Below are positions 31,249 to 38,851 of a stretch of 38,851 nucleotides of DNA, piece by piece. The stretch's first letter is position 1. Each line of letters opens with the position of its first letter. The DNA is from a virus. The stretch lies in the IMG/VR virus record IMGVR_UViG_3300022918_000092, positions 1 to 38,851 of that record; one strand, 5' to 3'. Below the pieces are notes generated by a model. It had not been told where the DNA came from, searched no databases, and saw nothing but the letters and a program-made list of their open reading frames with translations. A program made the position numbers and the translations under genes.

Positions 31249-31574
31249 TGCGCGCCGGTCCACTGCGTAACCGGTGCACGCTCCAGGCCCGGCAGCGAGT
31301 TAAAGATGGTGCCGGCGGTTTTACTGAAGACTGGGCTGATATTCCCGGCGGAGGCCTCTGGGCAGAAATCACCATGCCCACCGGCCGTGTTGCTGTTGTC
31401 GCTGATCAGCTCACCGGATTGGTGACTGCCGAGATCCGAATCAGGCCGCGTTCCGACGTAGTCGCCCAGATGCGCCTGGTGCATAAAACCACCACCTACC
31501 TGATCGAGGCGGTTCTGCCCGATAACGAGCGCTCCATGCTTCGGCTGTTGTGCTCCAACGTTCCACACCCCTGA
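31248..31574 (+). CDS. Head-tail joining (head closure) protein
   Basis: This 108-residue strand-rich protein belongs to the SPP1 gp16/HK97 gp7-type head-closure family (Phage_H_T_join). MRAGPLRNRCTLQARQRVKD, VAVVADQLTGLVTAEIRIRP and TYLIEAVLPDNERSMLRLLC follow the family pattern. It starts at the last base of the connector gene. Confidence 0.87.
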   Translation: MRAGPLRNRCTLQARQRVKDGAGGFTEDWADIPGGGLWAEITMPTGRVAVVADQLTGLVTAEIRIRPRSDVVAQMRLVHKTTTYLIEAVLPDNERSMLRLLCSNVPHP

Positions 31575-31584
31575 GGTATTTCCA

Positions 31585-31767
31585 ATGAAAGTACGAGCAC
31601 TGGCCGGATTGTCTGGCCCGTTTGGTTCGAAGCTGTCTGGTGATGAGTTCACTGTCGCTGCGGACGTAGGCAAGGATCTGATTGATCGCAAGCTTGCTGA
31701 AGCTGTGACCGAAGCAGCTGCGGCGAAGGTAGACCCGAAAGCGAAAAGCGGTGACGCCAAGGAGTAA
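31585..31767 (+). CDS. Small protein of the connector cluster
   Basis: This 60-residue protein (MKVRALAGLSGPFGSKLSGD, ending in a Lys/Ala-rich tail) has GAGGT before ATG 31585. The next gene begins 3 bases after it. The opening and basic tail recall the protein at 30641. The function is unknown. Confidence 0.65.
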   Translation: MKVRALAGLSGPFGSKLSGDEFTVAADVGKDLIDRKLAEAVTEAAAAKVDPKAKSGDAKE

Positions 31768-31769
31768 CC

Positions 31770-32270
31770 ATGGGTCGCCGCTCGCGTCTGGATGGTGATT
31801 TCAAACTGCGCAAAACGCTTCGAAACATCCACACCACGCTTGATAACGAGCTGCGCGGGGCAATGCAGGAAGCAGCCAACATCGTGCTGGCTGCCCAGCA
31901 GGAACTGATCCCGAAGGATACGGGCGCAGCGGCGGCAGCGCTCACCGCGTTTGTTTCGAAAAACGGTCTGGATGCGCAGATCGGTATCCGGGGCAAGAAG
32001 AACAACAAGGACCTTTATTACATGCGCTTTGTTGAGCATGGCACCAAGGGTTACAGCGGCGATAAGCGTGCCGGGAACCGAAAGAGACGTGACACCAACA
32101 AGTCGAACGGTGGCACCTTCTTTGGTAAATATCCCGACATTCCGGCCCGTGCCGCCCATCCGTGGTTGCGGCCCTCGTACGACATGAACAAGGAAGACAT
32201 CGTGCGAATCATTGAAGGCGCCATCAGCTCAACGTTGGCGCGTGCGGCGGGGGAGCTTGGCAATGGCTGA
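31770..32270 (+). CDS. HK97 gp10-family tail terminator or neck protein
   Basis: This 166-residue protein has the gp10 family pattern: LDNELRGAMQEAANIVLAAQ, LIPKDTGAAAAAL, YYMRFVEHGTKG, IPARAAHPWLRPSYDMNKED. Such proteins help finish head-tail joining. The next gene overlaps by 8 bases. Confidence 0.9.
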   Translation: MGRRSRLDGDFKLRKTLRNIHTTLDNELRGAMQEAANIVLAAQQELIPKDTGAAAAALTAFVSKNGLDAQIGIRGKKNNKDLYYMRFVEHGTKGYSGDKRAGNRKRRDTNKSNGGTFFGKYPDIPARAAHPWLRPSYDMNKEDIVRIIEGAISSTLARAAGELGNG

Positions 32271-32649
32271 TCCATCTGTTGCGCTACAGGTTGCGCTCTA
32301 CCAACTGCTCAGCTCGACGCTTACGGTTCCGGTGCATGACTCGGTTCCCGAAGACACGCCGTACCCGTACGTCGTTATCGATTCCGAGATATCGAGCAAC
32401 GCGTCGCCGCTCTCTGGCAAAAAGCGCGATGACCGGCTGCTGTACCTGAGTGTCTGGTCTGACTATCAGGGCCAGTCCGAAGTAAAGCGGATCAATGCCG
32501 AAATCGCCCAGGCGCTGGACGGCATCAAACTCTCATTGAGCACGGGCAGGGCAGTTGCCATTCGCGTGCTAAGAACATCTTCAAACCGCGAGCCAGACGG
32601 CCGTACCTACATGGGCGCCGTCACCCTCCGAATCATCACCCAGCACTAA
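32263..32649 (+). CDS. Tail completion protein, DUF3168
   Basis: This protein has 128 residues from ATG 32263 (ADPSVALQVALYQLLSSTLT). The DUF3168 pattern is seen in PVHDSVPEDTPYPYVVIDSE and LLYLSVWSDYQGQSEVKRIN. The fold matches lambda gpU-type tail terminators, which cap the tail tube. It overlaps the preceding gene by 8 bases, so translation is coupled. Confidence 0.9.
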   Translation: MADPSVALQVALYQLLSSTLTVPVHDSVPEDTPYPYVVIDSEISSNASPLSGKKRDDRLLYLSVWSDYQGQSEVKRINAEIAQALDGIKLSLSTGRAVAIRVLRTSSNREPDGRTYMGAVTLRIITQH

Positions 32650-32698
32650 CCGACACGCCGCCACGCGGCTCTATCACCTGTCCTCAGGAGGACTACCC

Positions 32699-33169
32699 AT
32701 GCCTATCAATACCGGCGCTGGCACGCGACTTTATATCGGTCCACGCCTCACCGCGAAACTGCCTGTTGCTGAAGCGGCCGCGATCACCTTGCTGTCAGGC
32801 CTGACCTATGTCGAGGTCGGCGAGCTTGAGAGCATCGGCGACTATGGCGACAGCACGAACGACGTGACTTTCGCTGGCCTGGCCGCTGGCCGAGCAGAGC
32901 ATCTCAAGGGTCTGGCAGATGCCGGTCAGTCTGAACTATCCATCGGTTTTGACAAAGGCGATGCCGGTCAACTGGCGCTGGTCCAGGCTTATCTTGATCG
33001 CTCGCGCTACGACTACCCGATCAAGGCTGTGTACGTAGACGGCAACACCGACTACTTCGCCGCGAAGGTCATGAGTAACAAGAAGACCGGCATCAGCGTT
33101 GAAGGCGTTGTGAAGCGCACCGTCACCCTGGGTATCAACTCGCAAATCTACGAAGTAGAAAGCGAGTAA
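32699..33169 (+). CDS. Major tail tube protein
   Basis: This 156-residue protein (INTGAGTRLYIGPRLTAKLP, YVEVGELESIGDYGDSTNDV, TFAGLAAGRAEHLKGLADAG) follows the tail tube pattern of HK97-type siphophages. The end VVKRTVTLGINSQIYEVESE is typical. A good AGGAGG stands before ATG 32699. Its place just before the tail assembly chaperone agrees. Confidence 0.92.
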   Translation: MPINTGAGTRLYIGPRLTAKLPVAEAAAITLLSGLTYVEVGELESIGDYGDSTNDVTFAGLAAGRAEHLKGLADAGQSELSIGFDKGDAGQLALVQAYLDRSRYDYPIKAVYVDGNTDYFAAKVMSNKKTGISVEGVVKRTVTLGINSQIYEVESE

Positions 33170-33237
33170 TCCGGCCTTACGTCGCCGCACATCGCGGCGG
33201 CGTCCATCACCCCATAATTTGCTAGAGAGAGCCTCCC

Positions 33238-33594
33238 ATGTCCAAGACTGACCACGGTACAGTTGTTGTAAGCAGCGGCGACATCAGTTTTACCCTGAAG
33301 CCTACCCTGCGTGCATTCCGCGAGATTGAGCGTCGTTTCGGCGGTGTCATTGCTGCGATGCAGGCCATCGGCGTAGCAAACGTCAGCAACGTTTCGTTCA
33401 TCATCGCCGCCGGTACCGGCGTCGACACAGGCAAGCGCAAAGACGTCGAAGCGGTTGAAGAGCTGGTGTTTGCTGCTGGCGTGAACACCGTAACCAACCA
33501 GGTGCTCCCGTTCCTCAATGCGCTCCTCAACCCGGCGGGCAAGACCGACGCGGAGATTGAGCAAGAGAAAGAAGAAGCAGCGGGAAACGAGTAA
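33238..33594 (+). CDS. Tail assembly chaperone, zero-frame product (G-like)
   Basis: This 118-residue protein (GDISFTLKPTLRAFREIERR, IGVANVSNVSFIIAAGTGVD) matches tail chaperones of the GTA/HK97 kind. They coat the tape measure protein during tail assembly. The end of the gene carries GGGAAAC (33582-33588) in the phase G-GGA-AAC, shortly before the stop TAA at 33592. A fraction of ribosomes should slip to the -1 frame and make a longer G-T product of about 205 residues. Confidence 0.92.
   Translation: MSKTDHGTVVVSSGDISFTLKPTLRAFREIERRFGGVIAAMQAIGVANVSNVSFIIAAGTGVDTGKRKDVEAVEELVFAAGVNTVTNQVLPFLNALLNPAGKTDAEIEQEKEEAAGNE
33582..33588 (+). promoter_or_regulatory. Programmed -1 ribosomal frameshift site GGGAAAC
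   Basis: G-GGA-AAC is in the exact zero-frame phase for the X-XXY-YYZ rule and is close to lambda G-T GGGAAAG. After a -1 slip reading goes on with CGA GTA AAA GCG and stays open for 88 codons. Only a weak downstream pairing (GCCGG with CCGGC) is visible. Confidence 0.88.
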
Positions 33595-33854
33595 AAGCGG
33601 GGCCGGAAATCAGCACGGTAGACCTGATCTTCAAAATTGCAACCGGCTGGCTGGGCTGGTCTGCCAGTCAGGCGTGGGATACCCCGATGGTTGAAACGCT
33701 CATGGCTTGGGATTCTAAGCGTCAATTCATGATCGACACCAATCCACACGGCAAGGGCGAAGACACGAGTAAACAGTCGAAAGTACAGGTCGCCAAAGAT
33801 GCACGTATGAGCTTCCGTGTTGCTGCGATGGCGAGGAATAAAGTTATAGCGTGA
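33588..33854 (+). CDS. Tail assembly chaperone, -1 frame extension (T-like)
   Basis: This 88-codon extension is read only after the -1 slip. It has no fitting start codon or ribosome site of its own near its beginning. Its product (LIFKIATGWLGWSASQAWDT, LMAWDSKRQFMIDTN, FRVAAMARNKVIA) has the ...GW...A..M...... pattern of phage T-like domains. The T domain contacts the tail tube protein while the G part binds the tape measure protein. It is not a frameshift error. Confidence 0.85.
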   Translation, partial: RVKAGPEISTVDLIFKIATGWLGWSASQAWDTPMVETLMAWDSKRQFMIDTNPHGKGEDTSKQSKVQVAKDARMSFRVAAMARNKVIA

Positions 33855-33862
33855 CTGCTCTT

Positions 33863-33891
33863 TTGATCGAGCTCTAGGGGGATGGTAGATT
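33863..33891 (+). promoter_or_regulatory. Possible promoter of the tail-region cargo gene
   Basis: TTGATC (33863-33868) and TAGATT (33886-33891) are 17 bases apart. Both match 4 of 6 or better. They lie just after the chaperone stop and before a gene that also has its own terminator. Confidence 0.5.
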
Positions 33892-33917
33892 GCCGTCCTT
33901 CACACGGAGGTTGCGTC

Positions 33918-34307
33918 ATGAAAGTGGTAGTTGCTCTGTTGCTCGGCTTGATCGTCCTGATCCTTGCGCCGTGGCTTATTTGGTTTTTCGCGGCCGGCGC
34001 TGCGGTCTACGGGCTAATTCTCGGGATCGTCGCTGTGGTTTCGGTCCTGCTCATGGTTGGAAGCGTTCTCTGGCCGCACATCAGGGCATGGAATTCTAAA
34101 AGACGCGTCGCTGCACAGATCCATGAAGGAAACAGGATCTTTCGTGAAAAATATGCTGCACAGAATTCGGAATTAGGAGGGGCGCTTGATTGGGTTGATG
34201 ACCTCGATGACTCCAGAAGGCCCTGTGGTAAATGCCAAATGGAGATGAAATCTAGCGCCGCTCGGTGCCCGTCCTGCGGGCACAAAGTAAAAACTACCGA
34301 TACTTAG
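33918..34307 (+). CDS. Membrane protein with C-terminal zinc ribbon, cargo gene
   Basis: This protein has 129 residues from ATG 33918, with GGAGG 7 bases upstream; an earlier in-frame start at 33882 lacks a site. Two strongly hydrophobic helices (about 2-25 and 28-52: VVVALLLGLIVLILAPWLIW, AVYGLILGIVAVVSVLLMVG) are followed by a charged middle and a zinc ribbon (CGKCQMEMKSS then CPSCGHK). It stands between the tail chaperone and tape measure genes, where structural genes normally abut. Its own promoter and terminator mark it as a moron, probably expressed in the lysogen. Exclusion of related phages is a reasonable guess, not shown. Confidence 0.8.
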   Translation: MKVVVALLLGLIVLILAPWLIWFFAAGAAVYGLILGIVAVVSVLLMVGSVLWPHIRAWNSKRRVAAQIHEGNRIFREKYAAQNSELGGALDWVDDLDDSRRPCGKCQMEMKSSAARCPSCGHKVKTTDT

Positions 34308-34326
34308 TCGCCTGATTCCAGGCGAC
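34307..34326 (+). repeat. Perfect hairpin at the end of the cargo gene
   Basis: GTCGCCTG-ATTC-CAGGCGAC starts at the last base of the stop codon. It has no T-tract of its own but stands 10 bases before a strong terminator. Confidence 0.7.
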
Positions 34327-34335
34327 GAATAACAG

Positions 34336-34359
34336 GCCCGCCATGAGCGGGCTTTTTTT
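34336..34359 (+). terminator. Intrinsic terminator between cargo and tape measure genes
   Basis: GCCCGC-CATGA-GCGGGC followed by T7 is a strong terminator. Late transcription must read through it to reach the tape measure gene, in agreement with Q-type antitermination. Confidence 0.9.
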
Positions 34360-34376
34360 CGCCTGGAGAAAAGTAC

Positions 34377-37300
34377 ATGGCTGATGCCGACGTTCAAGGC
34401 ATGTTGATTCGCATTGAGGCGACAACGGCGCAGCTTCGTCAGGAAATTGCGCGAGGCGAGTCAGCGGTTGCGCAATCGGCCGGCAAAATGGACACAAGCC
34501 TTGGTCGCATCGATCACGCGTTTGATCGTGCGGGGTCCAGCGCTCAAAGCGCATCAGGTGCGATCAAAAGCGCAATTGCAGCAGCGGTAAGTGCCGCTTC
34601 CATCGGCACCATCATCAAAGCTGCCGACTCATATTCGCAAATGTCCGACCGTATCGGCCTCGCCACCAAAAGCTTTGCTGAATACAACACCGTCCAAGAG
34701 CGCTTGCTCGCCACGGCCAACCGTACCTACCGGCCACTTGAGGAGGCGCAGGAGCTTTATATCCGCACCTCGGACAGCCTGAGGTCTATGGGTTTGAGTG
34801 CTACTCAGTCCATGGACGTGATGGACAGTTTCAGCTATCTGCTGGTGACCAACTCCGCGTCGGCAGATAAGGCTAAATCCGCTATCGATGCGTATTCGAA
34901 GTCGCTGCAGACCGGCAAGGTTGAAGCTGATTCTTGGCAGGCGATCCTCGCCGCAATGCCAACCATTGTTGACACTCTTTCCAAATCGACCAGCAAATCA
35001 GCCGAGGAGATCCGTAGCCTTGGCGCTCAAGGTAAGCTCAGCCTCGACACTTTGACTCAGGGTTTGCGGAAGAGCGCTGAAGCGAACGGCCTGCTTGCTG
35101 ACAGCATGGGCGTAGCAGTTCGCGATGCAATGGTGGCGCTCAACAACGCCTTCACCGTGTATATCGGGCAGCTCAACGAAACAACTGACGGCACTGGCCT
35201 GCTTGCCTCCGGGATTTCGGTACTGGCGGACAACTTTGGAACAATTGCCGAGGTTGCCGGTGTCGCTGCGGTCGGTGCCTTGGCAGCTTACGCGCGCGGG
35301 CTTGCAGCCTCGGCTGCGGGTGCAGTACTTGCGACCAAGGCGGCTATCGATGACGCCATGGCTCGGCGCGCCCAGGCGACGGCTGTATTGCTCGCCGCTC
35401 AGGCCGATCAGCAGAAGGCGCAGACAGCAGTATTCCTGGCTGAGAAAGAGCTGGCCGCATCGAAAACCCGTATCAGTGGCATGGCAGTCGAAAAGCAGTT
35501 GTCCTTGCAGCTTGCTGAAGCCCGGATGGTTGAGGCTCGGGCCACAACTGCGGTAGGGGTCGCTCAGGGCGCTATTGTCGGAACGGGCCGAACTCTCCTT
35601 GGTTTGTTGGGTGGTCCGGCAGGTATAGCGCTCCTCGCCATTGGCGCCGCTACCGCCTTTCTGACGCTTCGGGATAACACCAGTGCGCTCGAGAAGAAGC
35701 TGGGTGATCTTTCTGATCCAATCGAAAAGCTCACAAAGCGGTTTAACGAGCTTGATCGGGCTGGCAAGTCGGTAACTCTGCGCGGGCTCCAGGAAACAAT
35801 TTCCGACACCCAAAGCAAGGTCGCCCAGATGTCGGGCGCCATGGCCGACAAGTTCGAGAACGACCTCCGCAACATGGGCGCAGCGGGTGCTGACGGTCTC
35901 ATGGCTGGGTTGGTCAGCCTGCCAACCGACACCCAAGCCGCGCTTGATTTGGTCCGCAAGGCTTCAAAAGACCAAGCTTCGGGCATCGTAGTTGATTGGA
36001 AGGCTGTGGCCGACGAACTGCGCCTTGTTCCCGGCGTCACCGAGGCAATGGCCGTCGCTCTCGAAGAAAGCGGTACTTCCTCGGCGTCGGCGGCTGCGCA
36101 GCTTAATAAGCTCAAGGAGACTGTTTCCCAGCTGACTGGCGAAACCAACGCACTCACGCAGGCCGAGCGCGAAAACGCTGCTGCGAAAGCGGAAGCCGCT
36201 GGTGTTGGCCAGAAATACCTGGAGCAGTTGCAAAAGCAGCTTGCTACTTCCCAGGACAAAACCGCCGTAGAGGCTGCGAATCGATTCATTTCCGAGAACA
36301 AGCTTCTCACTAAGGAAATGGCGGCAGAGATTCTGAAAGTCGCGTCCGCCAAAGATGCCCAAAAAGCAGCAGATGACGCTGCTGCCAAGGCAACTAAAAG
36401 TGGAACCAGCGCAGCTAAAGAGGCAGCCACCGAGCTAAAGAACCAGGCTAAGGCGCTTACTGATCTTAAAACGCAGTCCGACATAGCCATTGCTTCTGCG
36501 ACTGGCCTGGCCGCTGCCTACCTGGCTGGCACGGACAAGTCCCGAGAATTTAGCCTGCAGCAGAAGATCGAAGAGGCGCTGCTCAAAACCGGCTCCGCTG
36601 CCCGTGCAGAGGTAATTGCCAAGCTCACCGCTCAGCAGGATGCGCAGGACCGCCTGAACGTCAGCAAAGCTGCGTATGACCTGGGTAAAGAAACGGCCGA
36701 CATAATCGCTCAGGCCAAAGCCACGCTTCAGGGTGCGGACGCGCTCGCGGCCTATAACTCTGAAAAGTCGATGACCATTGCCCTTGCGGGTAAAAACATC
36801 GCCGTTGGTAGTGAGGAATACAAACAGCTTCTGGCTGCAAACAAGGCGCAGCTGGATGCTGTGAAGATTGCCCAACAGGCTGGCAACGCTACCGGGATCA
36901 TGGATCGCCTGTACCCGGAATCAGCTCTGCTGAAAAGCTACGTCGAGGACCAGAAAGCGCTCAACGCCGCGATGGAGCTGTACCCCGCCAATGCTGCCCA
37001 GTATGAGGATGCGCTGGCAAAGCTCGGGAACGAGTACGAGGTAAACCGTAGCAAGGCCACCATCTGGGGCCAGATGACCGAGGGTGCGATTGATCGCATC
37101 GACGAGGCGTTTGCCAATGCGTGGGGAAACATCGGCGACGGCGCTGCAAGCCTGTGGGACAACCTCAAGACAGGTTTCAAGCAGACTCTGGGCGAAATTG
37201 CTCACATGCTCACCACCAAGCCACTGCTGGCTTCGATCAGCAACTGGCTGACCGGCACTGACAATGGCCAGGGCCTGTCATCCGTCTGGAGCAAGCTGCT

Positions 37301-37421
37301 AGGGAGTGCCGGCGGATCCTCGTCGGGCTCATCTGGTGGTGGCCTGTTTAGCGGACTGGCTGGCGTTGGTCAGAACCTGCTCAGAACCTGCTCTCTGCCT
37401 GGAACACCATCACTGGCGTAG
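34377..37421 (+). pseudogene. Tape measure protein, N-terminal part, truncated by a duplication
   Basis: The first 998 codons are a normal tape measure protein. The start is coiled and Ala/Gln-rich (ATTAQLRQEIARGESAVAQS). A TMP domain carries SYSQMSDRIGLATKSFAEYN and YIRTSDSLRSMGLSATQSMD. A hydrophobic part (about 403-425, GLLGGPAGIALLAIGAATAF) and long helical stretches follow. At 37371-37392 an exact 11-bp tandem repeat (CAGAACCTGCT twice) shifts the frame, and translation ends after about 16 foreign residues at 37421. Without one copy the frame runs on past the window edge. The tape measure sets tail length and takes part in DNA entry, so this form is probably inactive unless the repeat is lost or is a sequence error. 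Confidence 0.85.
37371..37392 (+). repeat. 11-bp tandem duplication within the tape measure gene
   Basis: CAGAACCTGCT stands at 37371-37381 and again at 37382-37392 with no change. Eleven is not a multiple of three, so the downstream frame is displaced. Removing one copy joins GVGQNLL to SAWNTITGVGSSVASGY in one open frame. Confidence 0.95.
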
Positions 37422-38851
37422 GCTCTTCCGTGGCGTCGGGCTACGCGTCAGGCGGTATCGGCGGCGCGATCTCGGGCGGTGCAGGTTATTACGGCAACAT
37501 GCTCAACGGCATCGCCACCACGTTGTCGAGCGGCTTCACCAGCCTGATCGGCGGTAATATCGCGATCACTGGTGCGACTGCTGCTGCTACTGCTGCCACG
37601 ACTGCCGCGTTAACCGGTGTCACTGCCGAGGTTGCTGCAAGTACGGCGGCCACAGTTGGTGCTGAGGGCATCACAGCCGCAATGCTGAGCGGTGCGGTGG
37701 CCGAGGGGGCTGCGTCAGTAGGTACAAGCATCGGAGTGGCGGGCGCGACAACTGCGGCTGCATCCAGCGGCATTGCCGGGGCAATATCGGGCGCACTCAG
37801 CAGCGCGGCGGCCATGTGGCCGCTGGCAATCGTGATGGGCATGTACCAGTCCGGCAAGCTGTACGACGCCGGGGTTCGCCCGAGCATGAGCGAAATGCAG
37901 GCCACCGGCGGCGACACCGCGCTGGGTAAGGCAACCATGGCTCCAATTGCCCTGCAATCCGGCATCATGGAGCTGACCGACAAGATCAACGGCAGCATCG
38001 TTGGCGGCAAGCTGGCTGCGATTCTCAGCGGTTCGACCTTGCACCAGGCTGTATGGGGAGCGGTCGGCAAGAAGCTTTTTGGCGGTGGCTACGAGAACAA
38101 AGACTCCGGTATTCAGCTTGACGTGACCGATGGCGTGTTTGACGCCGGCGGGTTCGTGAAGCAGAAGAAAAAGGGTGGCCTGATCTCTGGATCGAGCAAG
38201 ACCAGGTATCTGCAGACTGACTTGGCACCCGAGCTGGAAGACTCGTTAGGCGCTGCTTACAACGACAAGGTCCTGAATTCCATGGGGCTGTTTTCGGCCC
38301 TCGGCGTGACCTTGAGCGAAACGGTTCTCGACGGTCTAACCATGGGTGTGACCCGGATCAGCACCGAAGGCAGGAATCAGGAGGAGATTCAGAAGGATCT
38401 GGACGCGTGGTTTACCTCGCTGGGCAATTCCGCTGTAGCTGCAATCAGTGACGCGACCAACGCTGGGGTAGGCAACTACACCTTCGACGAACTGACGACG
38501 TTCACGAACAATCTTTACTCCATCAACGACATATTCAAACTGCTGAACATCAACGCGCTGCCCGTGTCGGTCTGGGGCGGCAAGTTGACAGAGCAGTACG
38601 TCGCGATGGCTGGCGGCATGGAGGCTTTGCAGTCCGCGGCGACCTCCTACTACAACGCGTTTTTCAGCGAAACAGAGCGGGCCGACGATACACTTGCGGC
38701 AGTCCGAGCTCAGTTTAAGAGCCTGAACCTGACGCTTCCTGATAGTGCGCCTGGTTTCCGGGCGATGGTCGAGGGCATCGACAGCACGACGGACGCCGGC
38801 CGCGCGATGTACATCCAACTGATGGGCTTGAGCGACAGCGCCAAGGCGGCA
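37393..38851 (+). pseudogene. Tape measure protein, C-terminal part out of frame, open to the edge
   Basis: From 37382 the second frame is open for about 490 codons to the window end, with typical tape-measure composition. An Ala/Gly/Thr-rich hydrophobic part (SLIGGNIAITGATAAATAAT, AALTGVTAEVAASTAATVGA) and AAAMWPLAIVMGMYQSGKLY are followed by a tail-tip-side region (GVFDAGGFVKQKKKGGLISG, and FTNNLYSINDIFKLLNINAL). It has no start codon with a ribosome site near its beginning. It is the continuation of the gene broken at 37371-37392. The true stop lies beyond the window. Confidence 0.85.

Noticed and set aside
33588-33854. Reading the -1 frame of the tail chaperone as a mutation or separate gene
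   Set aside because: The GGGAAAC heptamer is in exact phase, the extension has no start of its own, and programmed slippage is usual for this gene.
34998-36490. Long minus-strand frames over the tape measure gene
   Set aside because: They are shadows of the Ala/Gln-rich repeats of the tape measure protein; composition is Ser/Cys-rich without domains.

Overview
The window joins conserved chromosome to the left part of an integrated tailed phage. Positions 1-4510 hold the end of rplT, then pheS, pheT, ihfA, a MerR-type regulator gene and tRNA-Pro(GGG). This order, the protein sequences and the GC-rich codon use point to a Pseudomonas, probably of the fluorescens/putida/syringae groups. The species call is inference. 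From about 4520 to the right edge everything is prophage. The far attachment site lies outside the window.

Layout of the prophage. (1) 4603-13579 is a leftward (minus-strand) operon: integrase, excisionase, a frameshifted cytosine methyltransferase, small unknown genes, a TerB-like protein and a LuxR-type HTH protein. Several plus-strand cargo genes interrupt it (6145-6790, 9028-9246, 9762-10370). A hairpin-rich noncoding stretch lies at 11851-12202. (2) 13700-16580 is a lambda-like immunity region. A PL-type promoter with three operators sits at 13.80-13.91 kb and a PR/PRM-type promoter pair with three more sits at 16.49-16.56 kb. Between them are a LexA-box-controlled DUF1654 gene, a PIN-domain protein with a large partner, and the CI-like S24 repressor. 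(3) 16581-22403 is the rightward early operon: Cro-like protein, Rha/KilAC antirepressor, O/DnaT-like and P-like replication proteins with repeats resembling an origin inside the O-like gene, RusA, a second tyrosine recombinase, and a probable Q-type antiterminator. (4) 22400-22550 carries a strong promoter followed at once by two intrinsic terminators, as expected for a Q-dependent late promoter. (5) 23187-24515 is a lysis-type cassette with a nested Rz/Rz1 pair but no recognisable endolysin. (6) 24519-38851 is the HK97-type morphogenesis block: HNH nuclease, candidate cos site, TerS, TerL, portal, ClpP-like protease, capsid, connectors, tail tube, frameshifted tail chaperone, a cargo gene and the tape measure gene.

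How the parts fit. The repressor should bind six sites sharing the core GWACY-N3-RGTWC and silence both early promoters while keeping its own promoter running. The PIN pair lies downstream of cI on the same strand, where lambda carries rexAB, so it should be expressed in the lysogen. The DUF1654 gene has a LexA-type box, and the repressor has Met-Gly where an Ala-Gly cleavage site would be expected. This makes an SOS-induced antirepressor a testable idea.

Two lesions suggest a decaying prophage, or sequence errors. The methyltransferase gene is frameshifted near 8266-8280. The tape measure gene carries an exact 11-bp tandem duplication at 37371-37392 that truncates the protein, and its C-terminal frame continues open to the window edge. 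By contrast, the frame change in the tail chaperone gene at 33582-33588 (GGGAAAC) is a classic programmed -1 site and should be left alone by annotators.
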